Shown here: piece by piece, positions 29,312 to 37,867 of the stretch
Layout of the letters: the number at the start of each line of letters is the position of its first letter
Position numbering within the stretch: position 1 is the stretch's first letter
DNA from: Rhizobium sp. Leaf306
Lineage (GTDB): Bacteria; Pseudomonadota; Alphaproteobacteria; Rhizobiales; Rhizobiaceae
Length of the DNA stretch: 64,000 bases
NCBI RefSeq assembly: GCF_001423425.1
Contig: NZ_LMNX01000001.1
Location: 702,970-766,969 of the forward strand
Direction: 5' to 3'
Made by a program: the position numbers and the translations under genes
The notes under the pieces: generated by a model
What the model saw: the letters and a program-made list of their open reading frames with translations, nothing else
What the model was told of the DNA's origin: nothing
Database searches by the model: none

Positions 29312-30610
29312 ATGGCTTTCAAACCCGCAGACAATCCCCGCCACGCCAATTCCTGGTATGCCGCCTCGGCCAATGACAAGCGTGTGCGCCCTGCCCTAGA
29401 GGGCGAGATCGAGGCCGATGTCTGCGTGATCGGCGCGGGCTTTTCCGGCATCTCGGCCGCTCTCGAACTGGCCGAGCGCGGCTATTCCGTCGTGGTGCTG
29501 GAGGCCGAGCGGATCGGCTTCGGCGCGTCGGGCCGCAATGGCGGGCAGATCGTCAACGGCTATAGCCGCGATCTGGAAACGATCGCCGGACGCTACGGGC
29601 GCGACAAGGCCGTGCAGCTTGGCGCGATGTCGCTCGAAGGCGGCGAGATCATCCGCGCCCGCGTAGCGCAATACGGGATCGACTGCGATCTCGTGCCCGG
29701 CGGTTTCTTCGCGGCCTTCACGGACAAGCAGGTGCGCGAGATGGAGCTGCACAAGGCCGTCTGGGAACAGCACGGCCATGACGGGCTGGAGATGGTCTCG
29801 AAGGCAGACGTCGGACGCTATGTGAAAAGCGACCGCTATGCCGGCGGCATGATCGACAGGAAGGGTGGCCATATTCACCCGCTCAACCTCGTGCTCGGGG
29901 AAGCGGCAGCTGCCGAAAGCCTGGGCGCGCAGATTTTCGAGGGATCGCGGGTGGTGGGTATCGACCAGACGGCAAAGCCCGTGGTCAGAACCGACAAGGG
30001 TCGTGTCACGGCATCCTATGTGCTGGTGTGCGGCAACGCCTATCTATCGCCGCTGCTGCCGGAGATCCATGGCCGGATGATGCCGGTTTCGAGCCAGGTG
30101 ATGGCGACGGAGCCGCTGGATGCGGGCCTGATCGAGCGCCTTCTGCCCGCAAATTACTGCGTCGAGGATGCCAATTACATTCTCGATTACTATCGCCGCA
30201 CCGCCGACAACCGTCTGCTCTACGGTGGCGGCATCGGCTATGGCGGCAGCGACCCGAAGGACCTGACGGGCGTGATCCGCCCGAACATGCTCAAGACCTT
30301 CCCGCAGCTGAAGAATGTCAGGATCGACTACGCGTGGAGCGGCAATTTCGCGCTGACGCTGACCCGCATTCCGCATGTGGGAAAGCTGTCCGACACCGTG
30401 TTCTTCTCGCACGGCGACAGCGGCCACGGCGTGACCACCACGCATCTGCTCGGCAAGATCCTTGGTGAGGCGGTTGCCGGCCATGCGGAAAGGTTCGATA
30501 CCTGGGCATCACTGCCCAACCTGCCCTTCCCGGGCGGGCGGGCGTTCCGCGTGCCGCTCACCGCGCTCGGGGCCTGGTGGTACGGCATGCGGGACAAACT
30601 CGGGCTGTAG
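29312..30610 (+). CDS. FAD-dependent oxidoreductase (gamma-glutamylputrescine oxidase-like)
   Basis: 432 residues of the DAO family. An FAD-binding Rossmann motif, VIGAGFSGISAALELAERG, is at about 38-56, followed by FGASGRNGGQIVNGY, where an FAD-contacting SGRNGGQ motif is characteristic of PuuB/OrdL oxidases. The C-terminal HGDSGHGVTTTHL matches the family. It oxidises the gamma-glutamylated amine to an aldehyde with ammonia and peroxide. It follows the ligase gene immediately and ends two bases from the stop of the convergent TetR gene. Confidence 0.88.
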   Translation: MAFKPADNPRHANSWYAASANDKRVRPALEGEIEADVCVIGAGFSGISAALELAERGYSVVVLEAERIGFGASGRNGGQIVNGYSRDLETIAGRYGRDKAVQLGAMSLEGGEIIRARVAQYGIDCDLVPGGFFAAFTDKQVREMELHKAVWEQHGHDGLEMVSKADVGRYVKSDRYAGGMIDRKGGHIHPLNLVLGEAAAAESLGAQIFEGSRVVGIDQTAKPVVRTDKGRVTASYVLVCGNAYLSPLLPEIHGRMMPVSSQVMATEPLDAGLIERLLPANYCVEDANYILDYYRRTADNRLLYGGGIGYGGSDPKDLTGVIRPNMLKTFPQLKNVRIDYAWSGNFALTLTRIPHVGKLSDTVFFSHGDSGHGVTTTHLLGKILGEAVAGHAERFDTWASLPNLPFPGGRAFRVPLTALGAWWYGMRDKLGL

Positions 30611-30611
30611 C

Positions 30612-31268
30612 TTACAGCGATGCGGGAAAACTGCCTTTGAAGTAATAGGTCGACTGTGCCCGGACGATCGACTTGAACTGTGCAACGATTTTGGCTGCCT
30701 CGTCTTCCGTCACCATCAGCGCCAGACGCAATGTTGCCGCGGCCATGTGGAACATAAGAAACAGTGTGCGGGCGTAGTTCTCCCAAAGCTGTTCGCTGAC
30801 GAACCGCTTGGTGATCTCGAAGAAGAGGTCGGCCTGGAAGCGGGTTTCGGTAATGTCACGGTCTGCCAGCGCCTTGTCGGCCTGGATGGCGTTCAACAGA
30901 TCCTGTGTCGACGGCTTTTCGCGCATGCGGGTGTAATAGAGGTCGAAAAGAACGTCCGTTGCATCCAGCGCGTCTTCAGCCGTCGAGATCTGCGGGATAT
31001 GTCCGACGATGATACCGCGGACTTCCTCGACATAGCGCTCATGGAGCATGGCGATGATCGCCGACTTGTTGGGGAAATACTGGTAGACGGAGGCGATCGG
31101 ACCACCTGAAAGAGACGCAATCTCCTTCATCGTGACCGCATCGATACCCTTTTCACCGATCAGCTCCATCGAGACCTTCAGGATATCATCAATGCGTTCG
31201 CGGCTTCTTTCCTGTTTCGGTACCCGACGAAGTGAACTCCCGCCTGCACTCTGCATCGAATCTCGCAT
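30612..31268 (-). CDS. TetR/AcrR-family transcriptional regulator
   Basis: 218 residues from the ATG at 31268 (GGAGAGAG upstream); an ATG at 31256 is possible. The N-terminal helix-turn-helix (about 18-65) is typical: RSRERIDDILKVSMELIGEKG, then TMKEIASLSGGPIASVYQYFPNKSAI. The helical C-terminal part binds an unknown effector. It is convergent with the amine cluster, so it may regulate that cluster or the neighbouring gluconokinase. It transcribes away from gntK's end, on the same strand, 184 bases upstream of it in genomic order. Confidence 0.88.
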   Translation of the reverse strand: MRDSMQSAGGSSLRRVPKQERSRERIDDILKVSMELIGEKGIDAVTMKEIASLSGGPIASVYQYFPNKSAIIAMLHERYVEEVRGIIVGHIPQISTAEDALDATDVLFDLYYTRMREKPSTQDLLNAIQADKALADRDITETRFQADLFFEITKRFVSEQLWENYARTLFLMFHMAAATLRLALMVTEDEAAKIVAQFKSIVRAQSTYYFKGSFPASL

Positions 31269-31452
31269 CCGCAACTCTCTCCGTACGCCCTGTCGCCTAT
31301 ACTGGACGAGGCGATAAGAGAGGCACCTGGCAGCATAGTTACATTATAAGTTTGCGTTGTACGGCAAGTCAGGCATGTCGGATCACCGAAAGCATTAGAA
31401 TTTTGAAAATAATTCGACACTCAAACAGTCTATCTTGAATTAGGATCGCGTG

Positions 31453-31974
31453 TCATATCGTATCCTTCAACCCCGCTACGGCATCTGCCACGATGCGGTC
31501 GAGCGTGGCGTCAATGTCGACGGTCACGACGCCTGCTTCACCCTCGGGGCTTTCCAGCGTGGCAAGCTGGCTTTGCAACAGAGACGTCGGCATGAAATGG
31601 CCCTTGCGCTCGCCCATCCGGCGGCTCAACAGCTCCTGGCTTCCTTTGAGAAACACGAAGGTCAGTTTGCCACCCGCAGCGCTGCGCAGCCGTTCGCGGT
31701 AGACGACTTTCAGTGCAGAGCAGGTCACCACGAGGTCTTCTGAACGCGCGAGAGCCTCGGCGATCTTCTCGCCGATCACGTCGAGCCAGGGCCAGCGGTC
31801 TTCATCGGTGAGCGGAGTTCCCTGCGCCATCTTGTCGACATTGGACTGCGGATGCAGACTGTCGCCTTCCATGAAGCGGCAATTCAGGCTCTCTGCCAGA
31901 CGCTCAGCGACGGAACTCTTTCCAGCGCCGCTGACGCCCATGACGATGATGGCTCTGCCAGCCTGTTTGCTCAT
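31453..31974 (-). CDS. gntK: Gluconokinase
   Basis: 173 residues, the normal size of bacterial thermoresistant-type gluconokinase. The P-loop GVSGAGKS is at residues 13-20, followed by FMEGDSLHPQSNVDKMAQGTPLTDEDRWPWL, the family signature for gluconate and ATP binding. It phosphorylates gluconate to 6-phosphogluconate, which the Entner-Doudoroff dehydratase encoded at about 60 kb would consume. It is transcribed on the minus strand next to the AbrB-family membrane protein gene, with 57 bases between them. Confidence 0.95.
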   Translation of the reverse strand: MSKQAGRAIIVMGVSGAGKSSVAERLAESLNCRFMEGDSLHPQSNVDKMAQGTPLTDEDRWPWLDVIGEKIAEALARSEDLVVTCSALKVVYRERLRSAAGGKLTFVFLKGSQELLSRRMGERKGHFMPTSLLQSQLATLESPEGEAGVVTVDIDATLDRIVADAVAGLKDTI

Positions 31975-32031
31975 TGGTTGCTCCTCTTTGATATCGACAG
32001 CCGGTCTCCTTCAACCGCATTGAGCGACAGA

Positions 32032-33102
32032 TCACAAGTCCCGGCGATCTTCAACGCCAGTCGCGGACTTGCCCGAACCCGTTTCATCGCGCCCGAGCGC
32101 AAACGGCATCAGGATCGACAGAAAGATCAGGCGCAGGACGTGATGGGCGCCGACATAGGTCGGGTCGGCATGCAGCATGACCGCCATCGCCGCCATGGTC
32201 TCCAGCCCACCGGGCGAAAACGCGATCAGGGCCGCATCGAGCGGTATGTCCAGGACATACGAGACGGTGCCGGCCATGGCCGCCGCCATGACCGAGACGA
32301 TCACCGTGACCACGAGGCCGGATACGAGCGCTGTGCGCACCTCGAGAAGCGAGATTCCGCAAAAGCGCGTTCCGATGTTGGCGCCGAGAAGGATATAGAC
32401 GGGGACAATGAGCCAGGAGGGAACGCCACCGGTGGCGAACGATGTCACGTGGGTTGAGATCGAAACCAGTGTGCCGGCGAGCAGAAGGGCTGCGGGAAGC
32501 TTCCAGCGCAGGAAGAGCATGCCGATGACGGTCGAGACCGCAAGGATGCCCAACAGCATCGGCAGGTCCATCGCGATGACCTGAGTGACACTATCTCCGC
32601 CGCCAAGATCAAATGCTGTGACAATCAGGGGTACGCTGATGGTCAACAGAAGGACGCGCACGCTCTGGGAAATGCCGACCGTTCGCTGGTCGCAACGCAT
32701 GTCAGCGGCAAGACTGAGCACGTAGCTCAGATGTCCCGGCGAAGCTGCGAGGAAAGCCGTGGTGCGGTCGTAATGGAAGAAACGCTGCATGACCCAGGCC
32801 GCGACGTAAAGCAGAGCTGTGACCGTGACCATGACCATCACGAAGCTTAGCGGCCAGCGCTTGATCGCAACGAGGATGTCGGGCGTGACGGTCGCCCCCA
32901 TCGAGATGCCGATGACGATGAAGCAGCCGTTCCGGACGATTTTCGGGATCGAGAGGGTGAGGCCTGCGATACCCGCAAGCGACACGGCCAGCGCCGGACC
33001 GATTAGATAGGGAGCGGGGAAGCCGATCATCGCGGCGATCAGCGCACCGCCGGCACCGACCAGCGCGGTCAGGGCAAATTCACGCAGTTGGGGAAAGGGC
33101 AT
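32032..33102 (-). CDS. AbrB-family (PF05145) membrane protein
   Basis: 356 residues from the ATG at 33102; a GTG at 33126 would add eight residues. Ten or so hydrophobic segments form two repeats of the AbrB-duplication family, with paired conserved motifs ASPGHLSYVLSLAADMRCD and SPGGLETMAAMAVMLHADP about 160 residues apart. The family is annotated as putative ammonia monooxygenase or AbrB regulator, neither name being supported by biochemistry; an integral membrane transporter-like role is more likely. It precedes gntK on the same strand. Confidence 0.82.
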   Translation of the reverse strand: MPFPQLREFALTALVGAGGALIAAMIGFPAPYLIGPALAVSLAGIAGLTLSIPKIVRNGCFIVIGISMGATVTPDILVAIKRWPLSFVMVMVTVTALLYVAAWVMQRFFHYDRTTAFLAASPGHLSYVLSLAADMRCDQRTVGISQSVRVLLLTISVPLIVTAFDLGGGDSVTQVIAMDLPMLLGILAVSTVIGMLFLRWKLPAALLLAGTLVSISTHVTSFATGGVPSWLIVPVYILLGANIGTRFCGISLLEVRTALVSGLVVTVIVSVMAAAMAGTVSYVLDIPLDAALIAFSPGGLETMAAMAVMLHADPTYVGAHHVLRLIFLSILMPFALGRDETGSGKSATGVEDRRDL

Positions 33103-33186
33103 AGCAACGAATATCTGGGTGACCACCCGGAGCCAGGCTCAAGGGGCCATCAATAAAGGAAACGTTGCCTACTCCTAAAGAAGACA

Positions 33187-33209
33187 GCCCGGAGGTCAAC
33201 CTGCCGGGC
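33187..33209 (-). terminator. Probable terminator of rirA
   Basis: GCCCGG (33187-33192) pairs with CCGGGC (33204-33209), and AGGT/ACCT extend the stem inward with a bulged G. On the minus strand TGTCTTCTTT follows. It lies 36 bases past the rirA stop; the T-tract is imperfect. Confidence 0.5.
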
Positions 33210-33245
33210 CGCTAAACTGATGCTGCGATGAGATCTGTATTGAGA

Positions 33246-33722
33246 TCAGGCGGCGGGTGCCGCGACCATCTTGGCGATTGCCGGCGGCGGATCGATCCCG
33301 AGCAGGAAGTTGATCTGCGGGCGCGCCTTGACCAGATCGTCGATCGTATAGTCTGCCAGCACGTCGAAGAAGGCATTGAGCGCCTTGCGAAGTGCCGAGT
33401 TGAGACCACAGCTATCGACCAGAGGACATTCGGCGACGCCCTCCTCGAAACATTCGGCCATCGCGAAACTGTCTTCCGTCACGCGGATCACATCAAACAG
33501 AGTGATACGGTCGGCAGCGCGACCGAGGCGAACACCGCCGTTTCGGCCGCGAACGGTCTCGACCAAGCCGGCCTTGGTCAAAGGCTGCAGGATCTTGAAG
33601 AGAAACAGTTCGGACACGCCATAGGCGCGCGCGATCTCCGGGATGCGGCTGAGCTTCCCCTCGTTCGCAGCACAGTACATGAGCATGCGAACGGCGTAGT
33701 TGGTCTGCTTTGTCAGGCGCAT
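33246..33722 (-). CDS. rirA: Rrf2-family iron-responsive regulator RirA
   Basis: 158 residues, full-length identity in pattern with rhizobial RirA. The winged helix (about 1-80) begins MRLTKQTNYAVRMLMYC and includes EIARAYGVSELFLFKILQPL as helix-turn-helix. Three cysteines at 91, 99 and 105 (ECFEEGVAECPLVDSC) coordinate the Fe-S cluster. When iron is available RirA represses siderophore and iron-uptake genes in Rhizobiaceae. The gene is transcribed alone, with a hairpin terminator. I found no clear iron-responsive operator box upstream by eye. Confidence 0.93.
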   Translation of the reverse strand: MRLTKQTNYAVRMLMYCAANEGKLSRIPEIARAYGVSELFLFKILQPLTKAGLVETVRGRNGGVRLGRAADRITLFDVIRVTEDSFAMAECFEEGVAECPLVDSCGLNSALRKALNAFFDVLADYTIDDLVKARPQINFLLGIDPPPAIAKMVAAPAA

Positions 33723-33844
33723 ATTCGTCTCCCGAGACTCGTCACGGCCCCATACATAGTGGGTTTGCTAGTTTTGAACAATTCCAAAGTTTGCGAAATT
33801 GCCCTTGAACGCTGCGTTGCCGATGACGCGCTTTATTGCCGGCA

Positions 33845-33976
33845 TTATCCGGCAAGGCCCATGTGTACCGCAAACCAGACTGGAACTGCAAACAGGAAGG
33901 TCGCCGCCAGAAACGTTATGCCGATTTTCGCCAGGCGGATGCGGCGCGCGCGCGAAACGTCCCACTCGTAATTCAT
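33845..33976 (-). CDS. 43-residue single-span membrane protein
   Basis: A small gene: ATG at 33976, stop TAA at 33845. The product is 43 residues, MNYEWDVSRARRIRLAKIGI followed by a hydrophobic segment TFLAATFLFAVPVWFAVHMG. A ribosome site GGGGAG lies eight bases upstream of the ATG. The basic N-terminus and one membrane span suggest an inner-membrane anchor peptide with its N-terminus in the cytoplasm. It lies between rirA (same strand, 122 bases away) and mmsA. Function unknown; I do not recognise a family. Coding status rests on the ribosome site and protein-like composition. Confidence 0.6.
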   Translation of the reverse strand: MNYEWDVSRARRIRLAKIGITFLAATFLFAVPVWFAVHMGLAG

Positions 33977-34084
33977 GATGAACACTCCCCCTCACACGAA
34001 TGTGTAAATTAGCAGCGCCTAGGAAGAGGTCAATGTCTCCGCCGCACGAGAATGCGGCGGAGCGTGTCTATTCGACAGCCGGGC

Positions 34085-35581
34085 TTATTTCATCACGGGC
34101 ATGACGAATTCGGCGCCATCCTTGATGCCTGTGGGCCAGCGGCTGGTTACCGTCTTGGTGCGGGTCCAGAACTTGATCGAATCCGTGCCATGCTGGTTGA
34201 GGTCGCCGAAGGACGAGGACTTCCAGCCGCCGAAGGAGTGATAGGCGAGCGGCACCGGGATCGGAACGTTGACGCCGACCATCCCGATATTGATCCGCGA
34301 GGCGAAGTCGCGGGCGGCATCGCCGTCGCGGGTATAGATCGCGACACCATTGCCGTATTCATGGCGCATCGGCAGGTCGAGCGCTTCCTCATAAGTCTTG
34401 GCGCGCACCACTGACAGGACAGGGCCGAAGATTTCGGTCTTGTAGATGTCCATGTCGGGCGTGACGTTGTCGAACAGGCAGCCGCCGACGAAATTGCCGT
34501 TTTCGTAGCCCTGCAGCTTGAAATCGCGGCCATCGACAACGAGGTTTGCGCCCTCTTCGACACCCTTGTTGATCAGGCCGAGAATACGCTCCTTGGCCTC
34601 CTTGGTGACGACCGGGCCCATGTCGGCCTTTTCGTCCGTGTAGGGGCCGATGCGCAGGGATTCGACCATCGGCGTCAGCTTCTCGATCAGGCGATTGGCG
34701 GTTTCATCGCCAACAGGGACAGCCACCGAGATCGCCATGCAGCGCTCGCCGGCCGAGCCGTAACCGGCGCCCATCAGGGCGTTGGCGGCCTGGTCGAGAT
34801 CGGCATCGGGCATGATGATCATGTGGTTCTTCGCGCCGCCGAAGCACTGCGCGCGCTTGCCGTTCATGGCGGCGGTTCCGTAGACGTAGCGGGCGATCGG
34901 CGTCGAGCCGACAAACGAGACGGCAGAGATATCCGGATGCGTCAGGATCGCATCGACCGTGGACTTGTCGCCGTTGACGACGTTCAAAATGCCGGCCGGA
35001 AGGCCTGCCTCGATCATCAGTTCGGCCAGACGCATCGGCACGGAGGGATCGCGCTCGGAAGGCTTCAGGATGAAGGCATTGCCGCAGGCAATCGCCGGTG
35101 CAAACATCCACATCGGGATCATCGCCGGGAAGTTGAACGGCGTGATGCCGGCACCGATGCCGACCGCTTGCCGAATGGAATACATGTCGATGTTCGGACC
35201 GGCACCCTCGGTGAACTCGCTCTTGGAAAGATGCGGGATGCCGATGACGAATTCACAGACTTCAAGACCGCGAACGATGTCACCCTTGGCATCCTCGATC
35301 GTCTTGCCATGCTCGCGCGACAGCATCTCGGCAAGTTCATTCATGTTGTCATTCAACAACTGGACGAACTTCATGAAGACGCGGGCGCGGCGCTGCGGGT
35401 TGGTGGCGGCCCAGTTCGGCTGGGCAGCCTTGGCATTCTCGACGGCTGCATTCAGATCCGCATCGCTCGCAAGCGCCACGGTCGCCTGGACTTCGCCCGT
35501 TGCCGGATTGAAGACATTGGCCGTGCGCCCGCTCGTGCCGGCAAAATGCTTGCCGCCGATGAAATGACCGATCTCGTACAT
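34085..35581 (-). CDS. mmsA: CoA-acylating methylmalonate-semialdehyde dehydrogenase
   Basis: 498 residues of the ALDH superfamily. The catalytic cysteine is C281 in SAGERCMAIS, the MmsA/IolA signature, with the FVGSTPIARYVY loop before it. MmsA converts methylmalonate or malonate semialdehyde to propionyl- or acetyl-CoA in valine and inositol breakdown, using NAD+ and CoA. In rhizobia the gene is often next to a LysR-type activator, and here a LysR gene is divergently transcribed 122 bases upstream. The overall length and residue pattern are standard. Confidence 0.94.
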   Translation of the reverse strand: MYEIGHFIGGKHFAGTSGRTANVFNPATGEVQATVALASDADLNAAVENAKAAQPNWAATNPQRRARVFMKFVQLLNDNMNELAEMLSREHGKTIEDAKGDIVRGLEVCEFVIGIPHLSKSEFTEGAGPNIDMYSIRQAVGIGAGITPFNFPAMIPMWMFAPAIACGNAFILKPSERDPSVPMRLAELMIEAGLPAGILNVVNGDKSTVDAILTHPDISAVSFVGSTPIARYVYGTAAMNGKRAQCFGGAKNHMIIMPDADLDQAANALMGAGYGSAGERCMAISVAVPVGDETANRLIEKLTPMVESLRIGPYTDEKADMGPVVTKEAKERILGLINKGVEEGANLVVDGRDFKLQGYENGNFVGGCLFDNVTPDMDIYKTEIFGPVLSVVRAKTYEEALDLPMRHEYGNGVAIYTRDGDAARDFASRINIGMVGVNVPIPVPLAYHSFGGWKSSSFGDLNQHGTDSIKFWTRTKTVTSRWPTGIKDGAEFVMPVMK

Positions 35582-35703
35582 GGTGATCCTCCTTCTTGAA
35601 GTTGTAAGCGGCGAGGATACGCGTCAATTTGCACAAGGCAACGCCATGGTTTACGCATCCGTTGTGCAAAATTCGACACAACGATACCCACCGTGAGGTG
35701 ACG

Positions 35704-36609
35704 ATGAACTGGGATGACCTGCGGCTTTTCCTGGCTGTGGCGCGCAGCGGACAGATCCTGGCGGCTTCCCGTCGGCTGGGCATCAACCATGCGACGGTCG
35801 GGCGCCGGATATCAGCGCTGGAAGAGGATCTGCGCACGCGGCTGCTGATCCGCCGCACCAATGGCTGCGAGTTGACGCCGGAGGGAGAGGTGTTTTTGCG
35901 GGCCGCCGAGCGGATCGAAACGGAAATGCTGGACGCGCAGGCAAGCACCGGCCGGATCGACGCGGCAATTGCCGGTACCGTGCGGGTCGGCGCGCCCGAC
36001 GGGTTCGGCGTGCACTTCCTGGCCTCGCGCCTGGGAATGCTGACGAAGCGGCATCCGCAGCTGAAACTGCAACTGGTGCCGGTGCCACGCTCGTTTTCGC
36101 TGTCGCAACGGGAAGCGGATATCGCAATCACGATCGACCGGCCAGAACAGGGGCGCCTGGTCTCATCGCGGCTGACGGATTACACGCTCGGCCTCTACGC
36201 CTCGAAAGCCTATCTCCAGGACGCAGGCGTGCCCGACAGTATCGAGGCGCTCAAGGACCATGCGCGGATCGGTTATGTGGAAGACCTGATCTTTTCCCCG
36301 TCGCTGAACTTCACCGGCGAGGTGATGCGCAACTGGGATGCCGGGTTCGAGATTTCGAGCGCAATCGGCCAGATCGAAGCGGTGCGGTCCGGCGCCGGGA
36401 TCGGCATTCTGCACGACTATGTCGCTTCGCAGGACATGAACCTGACCCGCATCCTTCCGGACATCTCCATTCGCCGGGCCTATTGGAGCAGTTATCACGA
36501 GACGGCCAGGAACCTGGTGCGGGTTCGAACCGTCGCGGATTTCCTGCGGGAAGTCATTCAGGAGGAAGCGCGGATCTTCGTGTGGAAACCGCCGTCCGGA
36601 CAAAAATAA
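35704..36609 (+). CDS. LysR-family regulator, divergent from mmsA
   Basis: 301 residues from the ATG at 35704 with GAGGTG upstream; the frame begins earlier at 35629 but that part overlaps the promoter region. The helix-turn-helix (about residues 1-60: MNWDDLRLFLAVARSGQILAASRRLGINHATVGRR) and effector domain are typical. Its position, divergent from mmsA across 122 bases, suggests that it controls mmsA, probably in response to a pathway metabolite. This is inference from arrangement alone. It is followed by the terminator of the convergent helix-turn-helix gene. Confidence 0.9.
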   Translation: MNWDDLRLFLAVARSGQILAASRRLGINHATVGRRISALEEDLRTRLLIRRTNGCELTPEGEVFLRAAERIETEMLDAQASTGRIDAAIAGTVRVGAPDGFGVHFLASRLGMLTKRHPQLKLQLVPVPRSFSLSQREADIAITIDRPEQGRLVSSRLTDYTLGLYASKAYLQDAGVPDSIEALKDHARIGYVEDLIFSPSLNFTGEVMRNWDAGFEISSAIGQIEAVRSGAGIGILHDYVASQDMNLTRILPDISIRRAYWSSYHETARNLVRVRTVADFLREVIQEEARIFVWKPPSGQK

Positions 36610-36610
36610 A

Positions 36611-36627
36611 GCCCGCGAGAAGCGGGC
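36611..36627 (-). terminator. Terminator of the small helix-turn-helix gene
   Basis: GCCCGC (36611-36616) pairs with GCGGGC (36622-36627) with a 5-base loop. On the minus strand TTTATTTTTG follows, a good T-tract. It lies 46 bases beyond the stop of the minus-strand gene and may also serve the convergent LysR gene. Confidence 0.75.
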
Positions 36628-36672
36628 CTTAAGCATTCACAGCGTCCAGCATGATAGGCCGGACGTCTCCGA

Positions 36673-36918
36673 TTACGACGCCTTCAGAACCGACATCGGC
36701 ATCTTGAGGGCATTTGCGATGCGCTTCAACTTGGCAGGATCGAAATCCGTGCCGTTCTCCATACCCACGATCTCGTCCGTGACCAATCCGGTCGTAACGG
36801 CAAGATCGTCGATGCTGTAGCCGGCAGCCTGGCGCGCTTGGGCAATCAACCCAGCCACCTGATCCGGTGCGAGAACCTGTTCTGTCGGGGCACGAAAGTT
36901 ATTAATGGAAACCGTCAT
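36673..36918 (-). CDS. Small helix-turn-helix (XRE-like) protein
   Basis: 81 residues from the ATG at 36918, with GGAAGGAAG upstream. An XRE/Cro-type helix-turn-helix occupies about 20-79: AGLIAQARQAAGYSIDDLAVTTGL, then an ENGTDFDPAKLKRIANALKMP segment typical of the final helices of this fold. It is likely a transcriptional regulator. It diverges from an unknown 154-residue gene across 244 bases, which may be its target. A longer open frame extends upstream without coding features. Confidence 0.72.
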   Translation of the reverse strand: MTVSINNFRAPTEQVLAPDQVAGLIAQARQAAGYSIDDLAVTTGLVTDEIVGMENGTDFDPAKLKRIANALKMPMSVLKAS

Positions 36919-37162
36919 GGTAATCTTCCTTCCGTCAAAATCTGCCGCTAGGCAGTGAAGGGGGCAAGCAGCCCGAAGTTCGACTGCACAATTTTGGTGC
37001 CGCCAGAGCACAATAGATATGCATTGATGCCCCCACGGCAAGGGCATTCGCTGCACTGCAACAAAAAGTGTTGGGCGTCGTCGCAGATCCGAGCCCGTTG
37101 TTTGCCGCTTTTTCGAACAAAAACAGTCTTCGCGCGTTCTCTGCTCGAATAGGGACGTCAAT

Positions 37163-37627
37163 ATGCATCAGTCGAGTTCGAAACGTTTTGAAAATCTGGG
37201 TATACCCGGAAGCACAGATGCTGACATTCTCGAGGCGGCGCATCGCCTTGTGGAGCTTCATCTGACCTATTTGCGCGAACACGAGACGAAAAACGACCTC
37301 TTCGACGTGCGCGACCTGCCGGCCTCCAAGGACTCGCTGGTCAATGCTTTCCGGTTGACGCTAGCGACCGAAAACAGGACTCATATGCGCACGCTGTTGC
37401 TGAAGGCGGGCATGACATTGGCGCAGTTTCAGGAAAACATCGGTCGCCCGATGATTGTCAAATCGCAGGATGGCCATAAACCAAACCAGGTCCGGCGGAG
37501 CGATATCGATGCTGCCGTAGCGCGGCGGTTCAACAAGGCCCTGGTCCAACTGGGCGAAGAACGCGCCAGGCTCGGCCGTGTGTTTCAGGACGCCATGCGG
37601 ATTGCCGGCGACAAGCCGCTTCACTGA
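37163..37627 (+). CDS. Hypothetical protein, divergent from the XRE-like gene
   Basis: 154 residues with AGGGA seven bases before the ATG. It is soluble and helix-rich: ILEAAHRLVELHLTYLREHE near residue 25 and LVQLGEERARLGRVFQDAMRI near the end. Charged residues are frequent, and there is no signal peptide. No motif that I recognise is present. The Ser/Arg/Asp composition and spacing from the helix-turn-helix gene suggest one regulatory unit, but the function is unknown. tRNA-His follows on the opposite strand. Confidence 0.6.
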   Translation: MHQSSSKRFENLGIPGSTDADILEAAHRLVELHLTYLREHETKNDLFDVRDLPASKDSLVNAFRLTLATENRTHMRTLLLKAGMTLAQFQENIGRPMIVKSQDGHKPNQVRRSDIDAAVARRFNKALVQLGEERARLGRVFQDAMRIAGDKPLH

Positions 37628-37649
37628 TCTGAAATTCCAGGAAAAGAAG

Positions 37650-37726
37650 TGGTACGGTTGAGTGGGGTCGAACCACTGACCTCAGGCGCCACAAGCCTGC
37701 GCTCTAACCAACTGAGCTACAACCGC
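37650..37726 (-). tRNA. tRNA-His (anticodon GUG)
   Basis: A 77-base cloverleaf on the minus strand, CCA encoded. The anticodon loop TTGTGGC gives GTG. The acceptor is GCGGTTG with CAACCGT, giving a G1-U72 pair, and the discriminator is A73. The base before the gene on the sense strand is T, so the G-1 normally needed by histidyl-tRNA synthetase is not encoded. This fits the alphaproteobacterial type, which does without G-1:C73. Confidence 0.93.
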
Positions 37727-37754
37727 ACAAGACGCCTAAATCGCGTCGCCGGTG

Positions 37755-37783
37755 CAGATACTGCCATCGGCAGCGTTTGGCAA
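37755..37783 (-). promoter_or_regulatory. Possible promoter of tRNA-His
   Basis: On the minus strand TTGCCA (37778-37783), a 17-base spacer, then TATCTG (37755-37760), about 30 bases before the tRNA. The -35 matches well, the -10 only partly. Inference from consensus. Confidence 0.4.
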
Positions 37784-37867
37784 GCCCCTTTTGAGAGAAC
37801 GAAGCCAAAAATGGAATGGCCGCCCAGTCGGCGGCCATGGAATACGGGCGTGATGCGCTGGTCGCTA

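Noticed and set aside
33723..33844. Possible iron-responsive operator before rirA
   Set aside because: The AT-rich stretch has imperfect inverted repeats but no clear match to the known iron-responsive box.
33768..33995. 75-codon open frame upstream of rirA
   Set aside because: It overlaps the 43-residue gene in another frame, which has a far better ribosome site and a protein-like membrane segment.
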